Source: Photobacterium phosphoreum (lineage in GTDB: Bacteria > Pseudomonadota > Gammaproteobacteria > Enterobacterales > Vibrionaceae). From it: 61,380 bases of DNA. The translations under genes and the position numbers were made by a program. The notes below the pieces were generated by a model, which saw only the letters and a program-made list of their open reading frames with translations, made no database searches and was not told where the DNA came from. The DNA lies in contig NZ_MSCQ01000003.1 of NCBI RefSeq assembly GCF_002954725.1, positions 186,230 to 247,609 of the forward strand, given 5' to 3'. How positions within the stretch are numbered: position 1 is the first letter of the stretch; each line of letters begins with the position of its first letter. Below are positions 10,802-21,632 of this stretch, piece after piece.

Positions 10802-11262
10802 CCGCTATTGATTGATATTCTTGCCCTACGCCACCTAATTTCTCTCATTATTTCATCGAATTAATGCTGACTTGTCATTACGAGTCAGCAAGATCTCCAC
10901 CTCAATATCAGCGCCAAATTCACAACGTACAGCTTTCATCGCTAAAAACACCAAAAACATACACCCATCTTTTGGCCTATCATGGGCCATACAATAATAC
11001 GACATAACTCATTGTTTTATAACAAGCGTACAGCTTGTACAGCTTTAGTAGCTATATATCTAAAAAGCTATCTGCCTATGATGTTACTTTTACTATTCTG
11101 CCAATTTTATTGCAGCTCACCATTAGAAAAAATCATCGTGGCAGATCTCGATTTTTTAATGATTTACGTGCATAGTCGCGATTCATACAGCAGCCCTTTA
11201 TCGTATAGGCGTTCGCCAAACGTCATCGCTGCTGCCACTAGCTCCTTTACATGAGTATCGCA
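10802..11262. repeat. Non-coding stretch with dispersed GTACAGCTT repeats
   Basis: About 460 nt without a credible gene. It contains three copies of the GTACAGCTT motif, at 10927-10936, 11028-11036 and 11037-11046, the last two back to back. The same motif recurs on the other side of rimK. A reading frame at 10982-11254 has low-complexity, non-family-like content and is not called. Confidence 0.5.
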
Positions 11263-12165
11263 ATGAAAATTGGCATTTTGTCACAGGACGCAAACTTATA
11301 TTCAACCCGCCGTCTGCATGAAGCTTGTCAGCAACGAGGTCATGAAGCCGTTATTATCAATGCTCTCCGTTGTTATATGAATATCAACTCGGTACAACCT
11401 TCGATTCATTTTAAAGGTACTGATCTGATTGGCTTTGATGCCATCATTCCACGTATTGGCTCCGACATTACCTTTTATGGTTGTGCTGTATTACGTCAAT
11501 TTGAAATGATGGATGTGTTTGCTGTGAATCAATCTATTGCGATTTCACGTTCTCGCGACAAACTACGTTCATTACAATTACTGAGCCGTGAAGGTGTCGG
11601 TATGCCTGTTACTGGTTTTGCGAGTAAACCTGATGATGTTTTAGATCTGATTAAAATGGTTGGCGGTGCGCCTCTAGTCATAAAGCTTTTAGAAGGCACT
11701 CAAGGGATTGGTGTCGTACTGGCTGAAACCCAAAAAGCAGCAGAAAGTGTAATTGAAGCATTTCTGGGCCTTAAGGCTCACATTATGGTGCAAGAATATA
11801 TAGAAGAAGCCGGTGGTGCCGATATTCGTTGCTTTGTGATTGGAGGGAAAGTCATCGCTTCAATGAAACGTCAAGCAGCAGAAGGTGAGTTCCGCTCCAA
11901 CTTACACCGCGGGGGCAGTGCTTCATTAATTCGTATTACCCCTGAAGAGCGCAAAACAGCGATTGCAGCAGCCAAAGCAATGGGACTCAGTGTCGCAGGC
12001 GTTGATTTATTACGTTCTAAACGCGGACCACTGATCATGGAGGTTAACTCCTCCCCTGGTCTTGAAGGTATTGAAGCGGCAACAGGCAAAGATATTGCGG
12101 GTATGATCATTGATTATATTGAAAAAAATGCTGGAAAAAGCCGTCGTAACTTACAAAATCAATAA
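11263..12165 (+). CDS. rimK: Ribosomal protein bS6 glutamate ligase RimK
   Basis: ATP-grasp ligase that adds glutamate residues to the C terminus of ribosomal protein bS6 and can make poly-alpha-glutamate. The order is N-terminal RimK domain (MNINS...FKG...PRIG), then ATP-grasp with [26 protein letters not shown] and the metal-binding [12 protein letters not shown]. The ATG at 11263 gives 300 aa, exactly the E. coli length and N terminus; an ATG 12 nt upstream is possible. It stands alone, flanked on both sides by repeat-bearing non-coding DNA. Confidence 0.93.
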   Translation: MKIGILSQDANLYSTRRLHEACQQRGHEAVIINALRCYMNINSVQPSIHFKGTDLIGFDAIIPRIGSDITFYGCAVLRQFEMMDVFAVNQSIAISRSRDKLRSLQLLSREGVGMPVTGFASKPDDVLDLIKMVGGAPLVIKLLEGTQGIGVVLAETQKAAESVIEAFLGLKAHIMVQEYIEEAGGADIRCFVIGGKVIASMKRQAAEGEFRSNLHRGGSASLIRITPEERKTAIAAAKAMGLSVAGVDLLRSKRGPLIMEVNSSPGLEGIEAATGKDIAGMIIDYIEKNAGKSRRNLQNQ

Positions 12166-12188
12166 GTTATAAATAATACGTTATCGAT

Positions 12189-12216
12189 AAGCAGCCTTAT
12201 AATGGCTGCTTTTTTA
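12189..12216 (+). terminator. Terminator after rimK
   Basis: AAGCAGCC/GGCTGCTT perfect stem with a 7-nt loop and a T run. Confidence 0.85.
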
Positions 12217-12588
12217 TTACTTAAACAAGGCCGTTCAGCTTTTAATTAAAATAACAGCTAAAAGGTGCCATTTATCACTCTCTGATTGTAATGAACAAAA
12301 TAAACCGTAAGTCATTGATGGTAAACAAAAAATAACCGTACAGCTTTTTAAGCTTTTTGCACCACGAACTACAGCTAAAGTAACATGGCAATCAAACCCA
12401 TCTAAATCGTCAATTTTTCATGAATAAACCTAGAACCAGCCTATTATCAAAAAAAGACAGGTTATGAATCAATAATGTGATCTTTCAAACACTCAGCAAG
12501 CAAGACATTGATTAGTGCTACCTCGAACTATCAAATTACGCTAACGTATAAACAATTCGATGACGATAAAACTAAAAAAGGATTAGCC
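12217..12588. repeat. Non-coding stretch with paired ACAGCT repeats
   Basis: Holds two paired repeat units: TTCAGCTTTT at 12234-12243 with AACAGCTAAAA at 12253-12263, and GTACAGCTTTTT-AAGCTTTTTG at 12338-12359 with ACAGCTAAAG at 12371-12380. The first half is always AGCTTTT and the second AGCTAAA, so each unit opens and closes with related ends. No gene seen apart from the possible 5' extension of the next one. Confidence 0.6.
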
Positions 12589-13041
12589 ATGATTGATTTT
12601 AGCTATGATGTTGAAATGGTAGAAGATGATAAGCCATATAGTATGGGACAGGTAAATACCAATGATGTTCCAGCAGAGGCATTGACGACCTACACCCAAC
12701 TGATCTCACAGTTACTGCAGCAACCAGAACAAGGCAAACGTTATGCGGGTTTTGGCTTTGAGGGTGCAGAAAAGCTAGCGTTCAGTGCATTACAAATTAC
12801 TGAGCATGATCAAATTGGCGCGGGAATGGTCTACAACCCCGATGATAATGGTGATAATTTTGTATTAATTGGCCGCGTTTTCTTTAGTATCAAAGATAAT
12901 AAGGTCTCGTTTAATATGGAACCCAATGCGGATGATGTGCTAGTACAAGGGGATAGTGATCTACGCGGCTACATTCAATCATTTGTGATCTGCTTTATGG
13001 CTGCATGGGTCGCTTTAAACCAAGAACATCTACCGAGCTAG
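12589..13041 (+). CDS. Conserved-looking hypothetical protein, function unknown
   Basis: I do not recognise this family. The ATG at 12589 is preceded by AAAGGA at a good distance and gives 150 aa; an upstream TTG would make 177 aa. The protein is acidic and soluble-looking, with no signal peptide, and has one hydrophobic patch near the C terminus (FVICFMAAWVAL). Composition and a double terminator downstream suggest a real gene. It stands alone between repeat-rich non-coding stretches. Confidence 0.7.
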   Translation: MIDFSYDVEMVEDDKPYSMGQVNTNDVPAEALTTYTQLISQLLQQPEQGKRYAGFGFEGAEKLAFSALQITEHDQIGAGMVYNPDDNGDNFVLIGRVFFSIKDNKVSFNMEPNADDVLVQGDSDLRGYIQSFVICFMAAWVALNQEHLPS

Positions 13042-13049
13042 AATTAATA

Positions 13050-13116
13050 GACACTTCTTTTTTATAGTGTGTCTTTATATTTAAATCGCCTCTGCTATCA
13101 CTACAGGGGCTTTTTT
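13050..13116 (+). terminator. Two consecutive hairpin terminators
   Basis: First hairpin GACAC/GTGTC at about 13050-13073 with a short T run. The second is GCCTCTG/CAGGGGC at 13088-13110 with T6. Both lie just after the 12589-13041 gene. Confidence 0.65.
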
Positions 13117-13118
13117 AC

Positions 13119-13972
13119 ACTTAACTTATATATAAAGTAGTAATAATTAGCCAATAACCTTACATCTAACAATAAAAGTGGATCACCACACTAACAAGTA
13201 CAGCTTAATAGAAAAATATCACCTTTTTTATGCACAAAAACAAGCACATAATCACACTGCGGCCAAAACTCAATAAGCTACTGATAATTAAAGAATTAAA
13301 ATGCGTACAGCTTTTCGAGCTTTTTACACCTCAAGCAATAGGTAGCGGTGTTCTTTTACCTGCTAAAATCTCGCAACAACCTAATACTTCCCATTCAGCC
13401 GCGAACAAAACACTAAAACTAAAACTAAAACTAAAACTAAAACTAAAACTAGGTAATCAAAGCTCAATCTTGTTATGTCGACTTGTATTGTTCTTCTTTT
13501 TATTAAAAGTACAGCTAAAATAAAATCATCAAATTAATAGCTGCTTACGTAACAATAATAAGATAAACAAGTAATAATATAGGATTAAACACTTTGATTA
13601 AAAATCATCAAATATACATAAGCACTCTTTAAAGAGTAAATGTGATGTAAAAGATTACATTTATAAATAAACATGTACTTGGTTTTTATGCTCACACTTA
13701 TATCGATAATAATCCGTTTTAAACACCCTTCGCTTTATCTTCCATAATAAGAAAAGCAACCAACCAAGATCAGCTTTTAATAAAAAACACAGCTAATAGC
13801 TGTACTTATTTACACTGTTCGATACGTAGACTTATCGATACCGTAACTCTTTGTTTTAACTTGATTTTATTTGCGTACAGCTTTTTGACGAATATTCCAA
13901 GTGAACTGTTCACAAAGAACAACAGCTAATCAATTACTCAGATTAATAAAGAATTGCTTTTATAGAGGCAAT
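13119..13972. repeat. Repeat-rich non-coding stretch upstream of groEL 3' end
   Basis: About 850 nt without a credible gene. ACAGCT motif copies lie at 13198-13209 (GTACAGCTTAAT), 13305-13328 (GTACAGCTTTT-CGAGCTTTTTACA), 13509-13520 (GTACAGCTAAAA), 13769-13805 (ATCAGCTTTTAA then ACAGCTAATAGCTGTAC), 13875-13890 (GTACAGCTTTTTGACG) and 13921-13930 (AACAGCTAAT). Between the last two is a 13-bp palindrome GTGAACTGTTCAC at 13901-13913. The hexamer array is listed separately. Confidence 0.6.
13412..13450. repeat. Tandem hexamer array (ACTAAA) x 6.5
   Basis: Thirty-nine consecutive bases are a perfect repetition of ACTAAA. In one frame it encodes alternating Leu and Lys, which makes an artefactual reading frame at 13230-13523. 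It is a simple-sequence tract of the kind that changes length by slippage. Confidence 0.95.
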
Positions 13973-14001
13973 AAAAAAGTCGAGCTATGCTCGACTTTTT
14001 T
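13973..14001 (-). terminator. Terminator of groESL
   Basis: AAAAAGTCGAGC/GCTCGACTTTTTT stem with a TAT loop. It ends the groES-groEL transcript and is symmetrical. Confidence 0.85.
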
Positions 14002-14053
14002 GACACTGCTTTTTATAACAAAGAGAGCTTAATCTCTATTGTTACAAAGAACT

Positions 14054-15739
<1,686 letters not shown>

Positions 15740-16030
15740 TTATTCAACGATTGCCATAATGTCATTTTCAGACATGATAAGAACTTCTTTACCGTCAATT
15801 TTTTCAGTTTTAGTGCCGTAGCCTTCTGCAAAAATAACCACATCGCCCACTTGTACATCAAGCGGTTGAATCGTGCCATTTTCAAGAATGCGACCTTTAC
15901 CTACTGCAAGGATTTTACCGCGAGTAGATTTTTCAGCTGCAGAACCAGTTAACACGATGCCACCGGCAGACTTAGATTCAACTTCTTGGCGTTCAACGAT
16001 AACACGGTCGTGTAAAGGACGAATGTTCAT
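15740..16030 (-). CDS. groS: Co-chaperonin GroES (Hsp10)
   Basis: Heptameric lid of GroEL. It starts [12 protein letters not shown], giving 96 aa, the usual size; a 17-residue extension from an upstream ATG is not family-like. The mobile loop region [21 protein letters not shown] is intact. A ribosome-binding AGGAGAG lies just before the start. First gene of the heat-shock operon groES-groEL. Confidence 0.98.
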   Translation of the reverse strand: MNIRPLHDRVIVERQEVESKSAGGIVLTGSAAEKSTRGKILAVGKGRILENGTIQPLDVQVGDVVIFAEGYGTKTEKIDGKEVLIMSENDIMAIVE

Positions 16031-16113
16031 TGGTCGTCTCTCCTGATAATTAAGGTAATGTCCATGATTTGAAGCCCACAAGCTCTCACTTGTATGACTT
16101 CTATATGGGTAAG

Positions 16114-16141
16114 ATGTTGGGTCTAATTTCTAAATCGCAAG
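16114..16141 (-). promoter_or_regulatory. Candidate sigma-32 heat-shock promoter of groESL
   Basis: On the minus strand, CTTGCGA (-35) and CCCAACAT (-10) are separated by 13 nt, resembling the sigma-32 pattern CTTGAAA-N11-16-CCCCATNT with some mismatches. It lies about 85 nt before groES. No CIRCE inverted repeat was seen. Inference from motif similarity. Confidence 0.45.
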
Positions 16142-16236
16142 GTTTAGGCGGTTTTTTTTTGTTATTTATTTGAGAAATTTTGCCCGATCACACACTTTGC
16201 ATTAGGGTATGCAAGCATCCTTATTTTGAGACCACT

Positions 16237-17592
16237 ATGGCAACACTACTCAAGTCAGATAAACATGGATTATTATCGGCCCCTATACCTGATGCATTAC
16301 GTCGTTTAGCAGTGCCAATGGTATTTGGCATGATCGCGATTTTAATGTTTAATTTAGTCGATACTTTCTTTATTTCACGCTTGGGCACAAATGCACTCGC
16401 AGCGGTGAGTTTTACTTTTCCAGTCACCTTTGGCCTTAACTGTATCACCATGGGGATGAACGTCGGTATCTCGACCAGTATTGGACGTATGCTGGGTCAA
16501 GGTGATAGTCACAGTGCGGCTCGGATTACCACTCATGGGCTATTACTAAGCCTGTTATTAATGATTATCGGCTCCAGTATTGGCTTGCTCACCATTAAGC
16601 CATTATTCACCTTAATGGGAGCGTCAGCTGAATTACTGCCAATCATCGAACAGTATATGACGGTGTGGTACATCGCGATCCCTTTACTGGTGATCCCAAT
16701 GGCAGGTAATAGTGCCATTCGCGCTACAGGAGATGCCAAAAGTCCGGCTAAGATCATGGTGATCGCGGGGATTATAAACGGTTTATTAGATCCGCTATTG
16801 ATCTTTGGTTATGGCTCTTTTCCTGCTTTAGGCGTCAAAGGCGCAGCCATTGCCAGTGGCATTAGTTGGGTGTTTGCACTTATTGCATCGTTATATCTGC
16901 TTTATCAACGCGAAAAATTACTGATCTTGCCGCAATGGCGCTTATTAAAAAACGACTGGCAACAAATTTTACATATTGGTGTACCTGCCGGTTTATCAAC
17001 GGCACTTAATCCACTGTCAGGGGCATTATTAATGGCTTTACTCGCAAGTCAGAGTACTGCCTCGGTTGCCGCTTATGGTGCCGCGATGCGGGTCGAATCA
17101 TTATTAGTAATTGTAATGATGGCACTTGGCTCTGCATTAATGCCTTTTATGGCGCAAAACTTAGGCGCACAAAAACCACAGCGGGCATTTAGCGCGCTCT
17201 TTACTGCCATGCATTTTGCGCTTGGATTTCAGTTATTGGTTTTTATTGCGATGGTGCCATTAAGCATGCCTTTAGCGGCACTGTTCTCTAAAGATGGTGT
17301 GGTTCAAAATCAATTGTGGCATTACTTATTAGTAGTGCCTGCCAGTTATGGATTACAAGCAATTTGTATGCTGTTAATTAGTGCGCTTAATGCGTTACAT
17401 AAAACCATTTATGCACTGTGTTGGAATCTGCTGCGACTGTTTGTGTTATTACTGCCTGCAGCATGGATTGGCAGTTATCTTTATGGGACTGAAGGGCTAT
17501 TTATTGGCATTGCTGCTGCCAATGTTGTCAGTGGGATTGGTGCTTATTACTATGCGCGAAAACTGCGTAATAGCATGCTTTCACCGCAGTAA
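16237..17592 (+). CDS. MATE family multidrug/metabolite efflux transporter
   Basis: Inner-membrane secondary transporter exchanging H+ or Na+ for cationic compounds. The ATG at 16237 gives 451 aa with about 12 transmembrane segments in two MatE halves (roughly residues 20-200 and 240-430). Family signs are LVDTFFISRLG near the N terminus, and PLLVIPMAGNSAIRATGDAK in the first half. An in-frame ATG 57 nt upstream would add a polar extension and is less likely. Substrate cannot be told from sequence. It shares a palindromic terminator with the convergent fxsA. Confidence 0.88.
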   Translation: MATLLKSDKHGLLSAPIPDALRRLAVPMVFGMIAILMFNLVDTFFISRLGTNALAAVSFTFPVTFGLNCITMGMNVGISTSIGRMLGQGDSHSAARITTHGLLLSLLLMIIGSSIGLLTIKPLFTLMGASAELLPIIEQYMTVWYIAIPLLVIPMAGNSAIRATGDAKSPAKIMVIAGIINGLLDPLLIFGYGSFPALGVKGAAIASGISWVFALIASLYLLYQREKLLILPQWRLLKNDWQQILHIGVPAGLSTALNPLSGALLMALLASQSTASVAAYGAAMRVESLLVIVMMALGSALMPFMAQNLGAQKPQRAFSALFTAMHFALGFQLLVFIAMVPLSMPLAALFSKDGVVQNQLWHYLLVVPASYGLQAICMLLISALNALHKTIYALCWNLLRLFVLLLPAAWIGSYLYGTEGLFIGIAAANVVSGIGAYYYARKLRNSMLSPQ

Positions 17593-17612
17593 TAAATATG
17601 AATAGCATGAAT

Positions 17613-17640
17613 AAAAAAAGCAGCCATGGCTGCTTTTTTT
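17613..17640. terminator. Bidirectional terminator between MATE gene and fxsA
   Basis: Perfect 28-bp palindrome: A7-GCAGCC and GGCTGC-T7 meeting at CATG, usable by both converging genes. Confidence 0.85.
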
Positions 17641-17673
17641 ATTTAGTAAATTTCAGCTATATCGATGTTACAT

Positions 17674-18168
17674 TTAAGGCAGACGAGGATTGGAATTGTT
17701 ATTATTATGGTCATCCTTACGTTCAAACTCACCATCAAACACATCACCATTGGCTGCATCTTTTGAATGAGTATGATGTGAAAAACCACCACCGAATGGA
17801 TTAAAGCTATTTTTCAAGGTCACTTTCTGCATTAATAGTCGTGCGACCTTAGCTCGTGAAAGTGGCAATAATAAGACTAACCCTAACGCATCGGTCATAA
17901 ATCCTGGCGTTAGTAATAATACTCCAGCCACGGCTAACAACATCCCTTCAATAATTTCTTGAGTTGGTACTTCACCTTGTTGCAGCTTCTTCTGAACAGA
18001 GATTAAGGTTGCAATACCTTGGCTTCTCACTAACGATGCTCCAATAACTGCCGTTAAAAAAACAATCGCGATCGTTGGCCAAAGCCCTAATAAGCCACCC
18101 ACCTGAATGAATAAGCCAATTTCAACCATTGGCACCACAATAAACAGCAACATTAATAGTGGAAACAC
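17674..18168 (-). CDS. fxsA: FxsA family membrane protein
   Basis: Small inner-membrane protein whose overproduction in E. coli suppresses F-plasmid exclusion of phage T7; normal role unclear. It is 164 aa with N-terminal hydrophobic segments (about residues 1-45) and a further one around 75-100 (LLAVAGVLLLTPGFMTDALGL, the family hallmark). The C-terminal tail is polar and rich in His, Asp and Asn. Position between groESL and aspA agrees with the E. coli order. Confidence 0.92.
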   Translation of the reverse strand: MFPLLMLLFIVVPMVEIGLFIQVGGLLGLWPTIAIVFLTAVIGASLVRSQGIATLISVQKKLQQGEVPTQEIIEGMLLAVAGVLLLTPGFMTDALGLVLLLPLSRAKVARLLMQKVTLKNSFNPFGGGFSHHTHSKDAANGDVFDGEFERKDDHNNNNSNPRLP

Positions 18169-18616
18169 AAATAACCCCTTTGATTAAATGATTTTATACT
18201 GACGCATAGCAATAAACCTTACCTGATTTTACGTCTAATTACTCATTACTAATGCCATTAACACATCGAAAAGTGTTAACAAATAATACAATATTATAAT
18301 TTGAATCAGATCCCAAAACCTTTGCCTACTTTCCTACATTTTATTCACATCTTGTCATTTTTATTCATTTTAAGAGCAAAATAACGTGCTACTGTTAACA
18401 GAAAATGTGAAAGAGATCGCGTTTCTGTGCAAAGATTAACAAGCTCTCGTAAAAAGTGATCTGGATTATGTTTTTAGCGGTTGAGGGGAGTATTATCAGC
18501 CTCAATTAAGATGTCAGGTACGATCATCTCGCCACAACGTTGCGACAATGGATTATCGCTCTAACTGTTGGCTTACTCATTGATTTTAATTATAAAGATT
18601 TGCTAAGGGCTATATT
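18169..18616. other. aspA upstream region with CRP-like sites
   Basis: Non-coding region between divergent fxsA and aspA. Two CRP-like sequences are visible: TGTGAAAGAGATCGCG at 18406-18421 and AGTGATCTGGATTATG at 18455-18470, each with about two to three mismatches to TGTGA-N6-TCACA. CRP activation of aspA is known in E. coli; binding here is inferred. Nothing else identified. Confidence 0.45.
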
Positions 18617-20077
18617 ATGTCTCAGATGATTGATCTTGAAAAAAATGAAGCGACACTGAATGTTGCAACCCGTATAGAAGAAGATCTACTTGGCGAACGC
18701 CATGTTCCTGCAGATGCTTATTGGGGTATTCACACGCTACGTGCTATTGAGAACTTCAATATTTCAAACACAACAATTTCAGATGTTCCTGAATTTGTAC
18801 GTGGTATGGTCTTTACCAAAAAAGCAGCAGCAATGGCCAACAAAGAGCTTGGCGCAATTCCTTCTGATATCGGTAACTACATTGTTCAAGCGTGTGATCT
18901 TATCCTTGATACTGGCCGTTGCATGGATCAATTCCCATCAGACGTTTTTCAAGGTGGCGCAGGCACATCAGTTAACATGAACACCAACGAAGTTATTGCT
19001 AACCTTGCGCTTGAAATCATGGGCGAAGAAAAAGGTCGCTACGATATCGTTAACCCAAATGATCACGTTAACAAGTCACAATCAACAAACTGTGCTTACC
19101 CAACAGGCTTCCGCGTTGCGGTATACAACAGCATCATTAGCATGCTAGAAGCACTAGATTACTTAAAAACCGCATTCGATGTTAAAGCAACTGAATTTGC
19201 AAGCATTCTAAAAATGGGTCGTACCCAACTTCAAGACGCAGTGCCAATGACTGTTGGTCAAGAATTCCATGCGTACGGCGTATTACTAAAAGAAGAAATT
19301 AAAAACCTTCAATACACTGCGCAACTATTGCTTGAAGTTAACCTAGGTGCGACAGCGATTGGTACTGGTCTAAACGCGGCAACGGGTTACCAACAACTGT
19401 CTGTTCAACGTCTTGCTGAAATCACAGGTTTGCCTGTTGTTGCAGCTGAAGATCTTATCGAAGCAACATCAGACTGTGGTGCTTACGTAATGGTTCACGG
19501 CGCGTTAAAACGTACAGCAGTTAAATTATCTAAGATTTGTAACGACTTACGTTTACTTTCTTCAGGCCCTCGTACTGGCCTAAATGAAATTAACCTACCA
19601 GAAATGCAAGCAGGCTCTTCTATCATGCCAGCAAAAGTAAACCCAGTGATCCCTGAAGTGGTAAACCAAGTTTGCTTTAAAGTTATTGGTAATGACACCA
19701 CAATTACCTTTGCAGCAGAAGCGGGTCAATTACAATTAAACGTAATGGAACCTGTTATTGGTCAAGCAATCTTTGAATCCATTAGCCTTCTTAAAAATGC
19801 ATGTATCAACCTACGTGATAAGTGCATCGAAGGTATTACGGTTAATAAAGAAGTCTGTGAAAGCTACGTCTTTAATTCTATCGGTATCGTGACTTACCTA
19901 AACCCATTCATTGGCCACCACGAAGGTGACATTGTTGGTAAGATTTGTGCAGAGACAGGTAAGAGCGTCCGTGAAGTGGTGCTTGAGCGTGGATTGCTGA
20001 CGGCAGAGCAATTAGATGATATCTTCTCTATCGAGAACTTAATGCATCCTCAATATAAAGCGAAACGTTACAACTAA
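18617..20077 (+). CDS. aspA: Aspartate ammonia-lyase (aspartase)
   Basis: Deaminates L-aspartate to fumarate and ammonia, feeding fumarate respiration (frdABCD in this same window). It is 486 aa of the class II fumarase/aspartase superfamily, with the signature [15 protein letters not shown] containing the catalytic serine, and the active-site block [16 protein letters not shown]. It is followed by dcuA, the antiporter that brings aspartate in and takes succinate out, as in E. coli. Confidence 0.97.
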   Translation: MSQMIDLEKNEATLNVATRIEEDLLGERHVPADAYWGIHTLRAIENFNISNTTISDVPEFVRGMVFTKKAAAMANKELGAIPSDIGNYIVQACDLILDTGRCMDQFPSDVFQGGAGTSVNMNTNEVIANLALEIMGEEKGRYDIVNPNDHVNKSQSTNCAYPTGFRVAVYNSIISMLEALDYLKTAFDVKATEFASILKMGRTQLQDAVPMTVGQEFHAYGVLLKEEIKNLQYTAQLLLEVNLGATAIGTGLNAATGYQQLSVQRLAEITGLPVVAAEDLIEATSDCGAYVMVHGALKRTAVKLSKICNDLRLLSSGPRTGLNEINLPEMQAGSSIMPAKVNPVIPEVVNQVCFKVIGNDTTITFAAEAGQLQLNVMEPVIGQAIFESISLLKNACINLRDKCIEGITVNKEVCESYVFNSIGIVTYLNPFIGHHEGDIVGKICAETGKSVREVVLERGLLTAEQLDDIFSIENLMHPQYKAKRYN

Positions 20078-20100
20078 AAGCGTTAGCGCCAGAGAATACC

Positions 20101-20134
20101 AGCGGATTGTCACTTGATTATCCGCTTTTTTTTT
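20101..20134 (+). terminator. Terminator in the aspA-dcuA gap
   Basis: AGCGGAT/ATCCGCT stem with a T8 run between aspA and dcuA. It would reduce dcuA transcription from the aspA promoter unless read through. Confidence 0.75.
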
Positions 20135-20191
20135 GTGAACAAATCCTCTTTTTTATTTTTATCTTTTAAACTTTTAGACAGGAAAAATTCT

Positions 20192-21499
20192 ATGACTGGA
20201 ATTGAACTCTTGGTCGTTCTGGGCTTTATTTATTTAGGCTCCAGAATTGGCGGTATTGGTATTGGTTTTGCCGGCGGTGCTGGTGTGTTGGTATTATCAT
20301 TAGTGTTTGGAATGCCCACTAGTGAGTCATTGATCCCTATTGATGTTATTTTAATTATCATGTCAGTGATCACCGCGATTGCAGCAATGCAAGTGGCTGG
20401 CGGAATGGATTGGCTGGTAGAAATTGCAGAAAACTTTCTTCGTAAACACCCTAAGCGCATTACCTTCTATGCGCCTATAGTCACTTATTTAATGACAGTG
20501 TTAGCCGGAACTGGGCATACCGCTTTTTCAACCTTACCTGTTATTGCTGAAGTAGCTAAAGGTCAAGGCATTCGCCCTTCTCGTCCCCTTTCTATTGCCG
20601 TTATTGCCTCACAGATCGCGATCACTGCCTCTCCTATCTCAGCGGCGGTAGTCTTCTTCTCTGGTATCCTTGAACCTGTTGGCGTGAGTTACATTACGCT
20701 ACTGGCTATTTGTATTCCAACCACCTTTATTGCTTGTATGGTCGGTGCTTTTGTCGCTAACTTCATGGGATGTGAGCTAAAAGATGATCCTGTTTACCAA
20801 GATCGTTTAGCCAAAGGCTTAGTTAATATTGAACAAGCAGGTAAACGTGACATTAAGCCAACCGCACGCAAAGCAACCTATATTTTCATTACTGCGATTG
20901 TATTAGTGGTTTGTTATGCCGCAGCTATCTCTCACTCTATTGGTTTAATTACTAATCCAACATTAGGCCGTAATGAGGCCATTATTGCAGTGATGCTTAC
21001 CTCTGCTGCAGTAACGGTATGGGTAACCAAAATTGATGCAGCTGAAATCCCATCCGCACCAACGTTCCGCTCAGGCATGACCGCCTGTATTTGTGTACTG
21101 GGTGTGGCATGGTTAGGCGCAACCTTTGTGAATGCTCACGTTGACGGCATTAAAGAAATCGCAGGATCGTTATTAAGCAGCCACCCTTGGATGCTAGCAC
21201 TGATTCTATTCTTTGCTTCAATGTTACTTTACTCACAAGGTGCAACCACTACAGCATTAATGCCTGCAGCTTTAGCTATTGGTGTTGCTCCACTGACCAT
21301 GGTTGCTTCTTTTGCAGCGGTAAGTGCTTTGTTTGTATTACCAACCTACCCAACACTACTGGCTGCGGTGGAAATGGATGATACCGGTTCAACCCGAATT
21401 GGTAACTTAGTCTTTAACCACCCATTTTTTATACCAGGTGTGGTTACCATTTCTACATCAGTGGCTTTAGGCTTCTTATTCGGTAGTTTTATTTTATAA
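20192..21499 (+). CDS. dcuA: Anaerobic C4-dicarboxylate transporter DcuA
   Basis: Inner-membrane carrier for aspartate, fumarate, malate and succinate, used under anaerobiosis as an aspartate or fumarate/succinate antiporter. The ATG at 20192 follows AGGAAAA and gives 435 aa (E. coli DcuA 433 aa), with about 10 transmembrane segments. Family blocks include GTGHTAFSTLPVIAEVAKGQGIRP (split across segments) and SPISAAVVFFSG. Its position after aspA supports DcuA rather than DcuB. An upstream in-frame ATG at 20114 overlaps the terminator and is rejected. Confidence 0.93.
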   Translation: MTGIELLVVLGFIYLGSRIGGIGIGFAGGAGVLVLSLVFGMPTSESLIPIDVILIIMSVITAIAAMQVAGGMDWLVEIAENFLRKHPKRITFYAPIVTYLMTVLAGTGHTAFSTLPVIAEVAKGQGIRPSRPLSIAVIASQIAITASPISAAVVFFSGILEPVGVSYITLLAICIPTTFIACMVGAFVANFMGCELKDDPVYQDRLAKGLVNIEQAGKRDIKPTARKATYIFITAIVLVVCYAAAISHSIGLITNPTLGRNEAIIAVMLTSAAVTVWVTKIDAAEIPSAPTFRSGMTACICVLGVAWLGATFVNAHVDGIKEIAGSLLSSHPWMLALILFFASMLLYSQGATTTALMPAALAIGVAPLTMVASFAAVSALFVLPTYPTLLAAVEMDDTGSTRIGNLVFNHPFFIPGVVTISTSVALGFLFGSFIL

Positions 21500-21523
21500 T
21501 TAACAACTTGCTCGAGGTTATTC

Positions 21524-21551
21524 AAAAGCTGCTTTCGAGCAGCTTTTTTTT
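21524..21551 (+). terminator. Terminator after dcuA
   Basis: AAAAGCTGCT/AGCAGCTTTT stem with a TTCG tetraloop and T8. Confidence 0.9.
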
Positions 21552-21632
21552 CGCTAAAGATAAATAATTGCTAAGCTGATAATAGGGTATCGTAAAAGTT
21601 AAAATGACCAATAGCGACAACAAGGATGTTTA

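Noticed and set aside
10982..11254. 90-codon reading frame before rimK
   Set aside because: It runs through GTACAGCTT repeats, has no recognisable domain and ends against the rimK start; judged chance.
13230..13523. 97-codon reading frame with a Leu-Lys repeat
   Set aside because: The repeated part is the translated hexamer tract, it crosses dispersed repeats, and there is no ribosome site or family-like sequence.
10927..13930. Integron cassette array based on the repeats
   Set aside because: No integron integrase, no paired core sites of attC type, and the repeats lie in gene-free DNA rather than after each gene.
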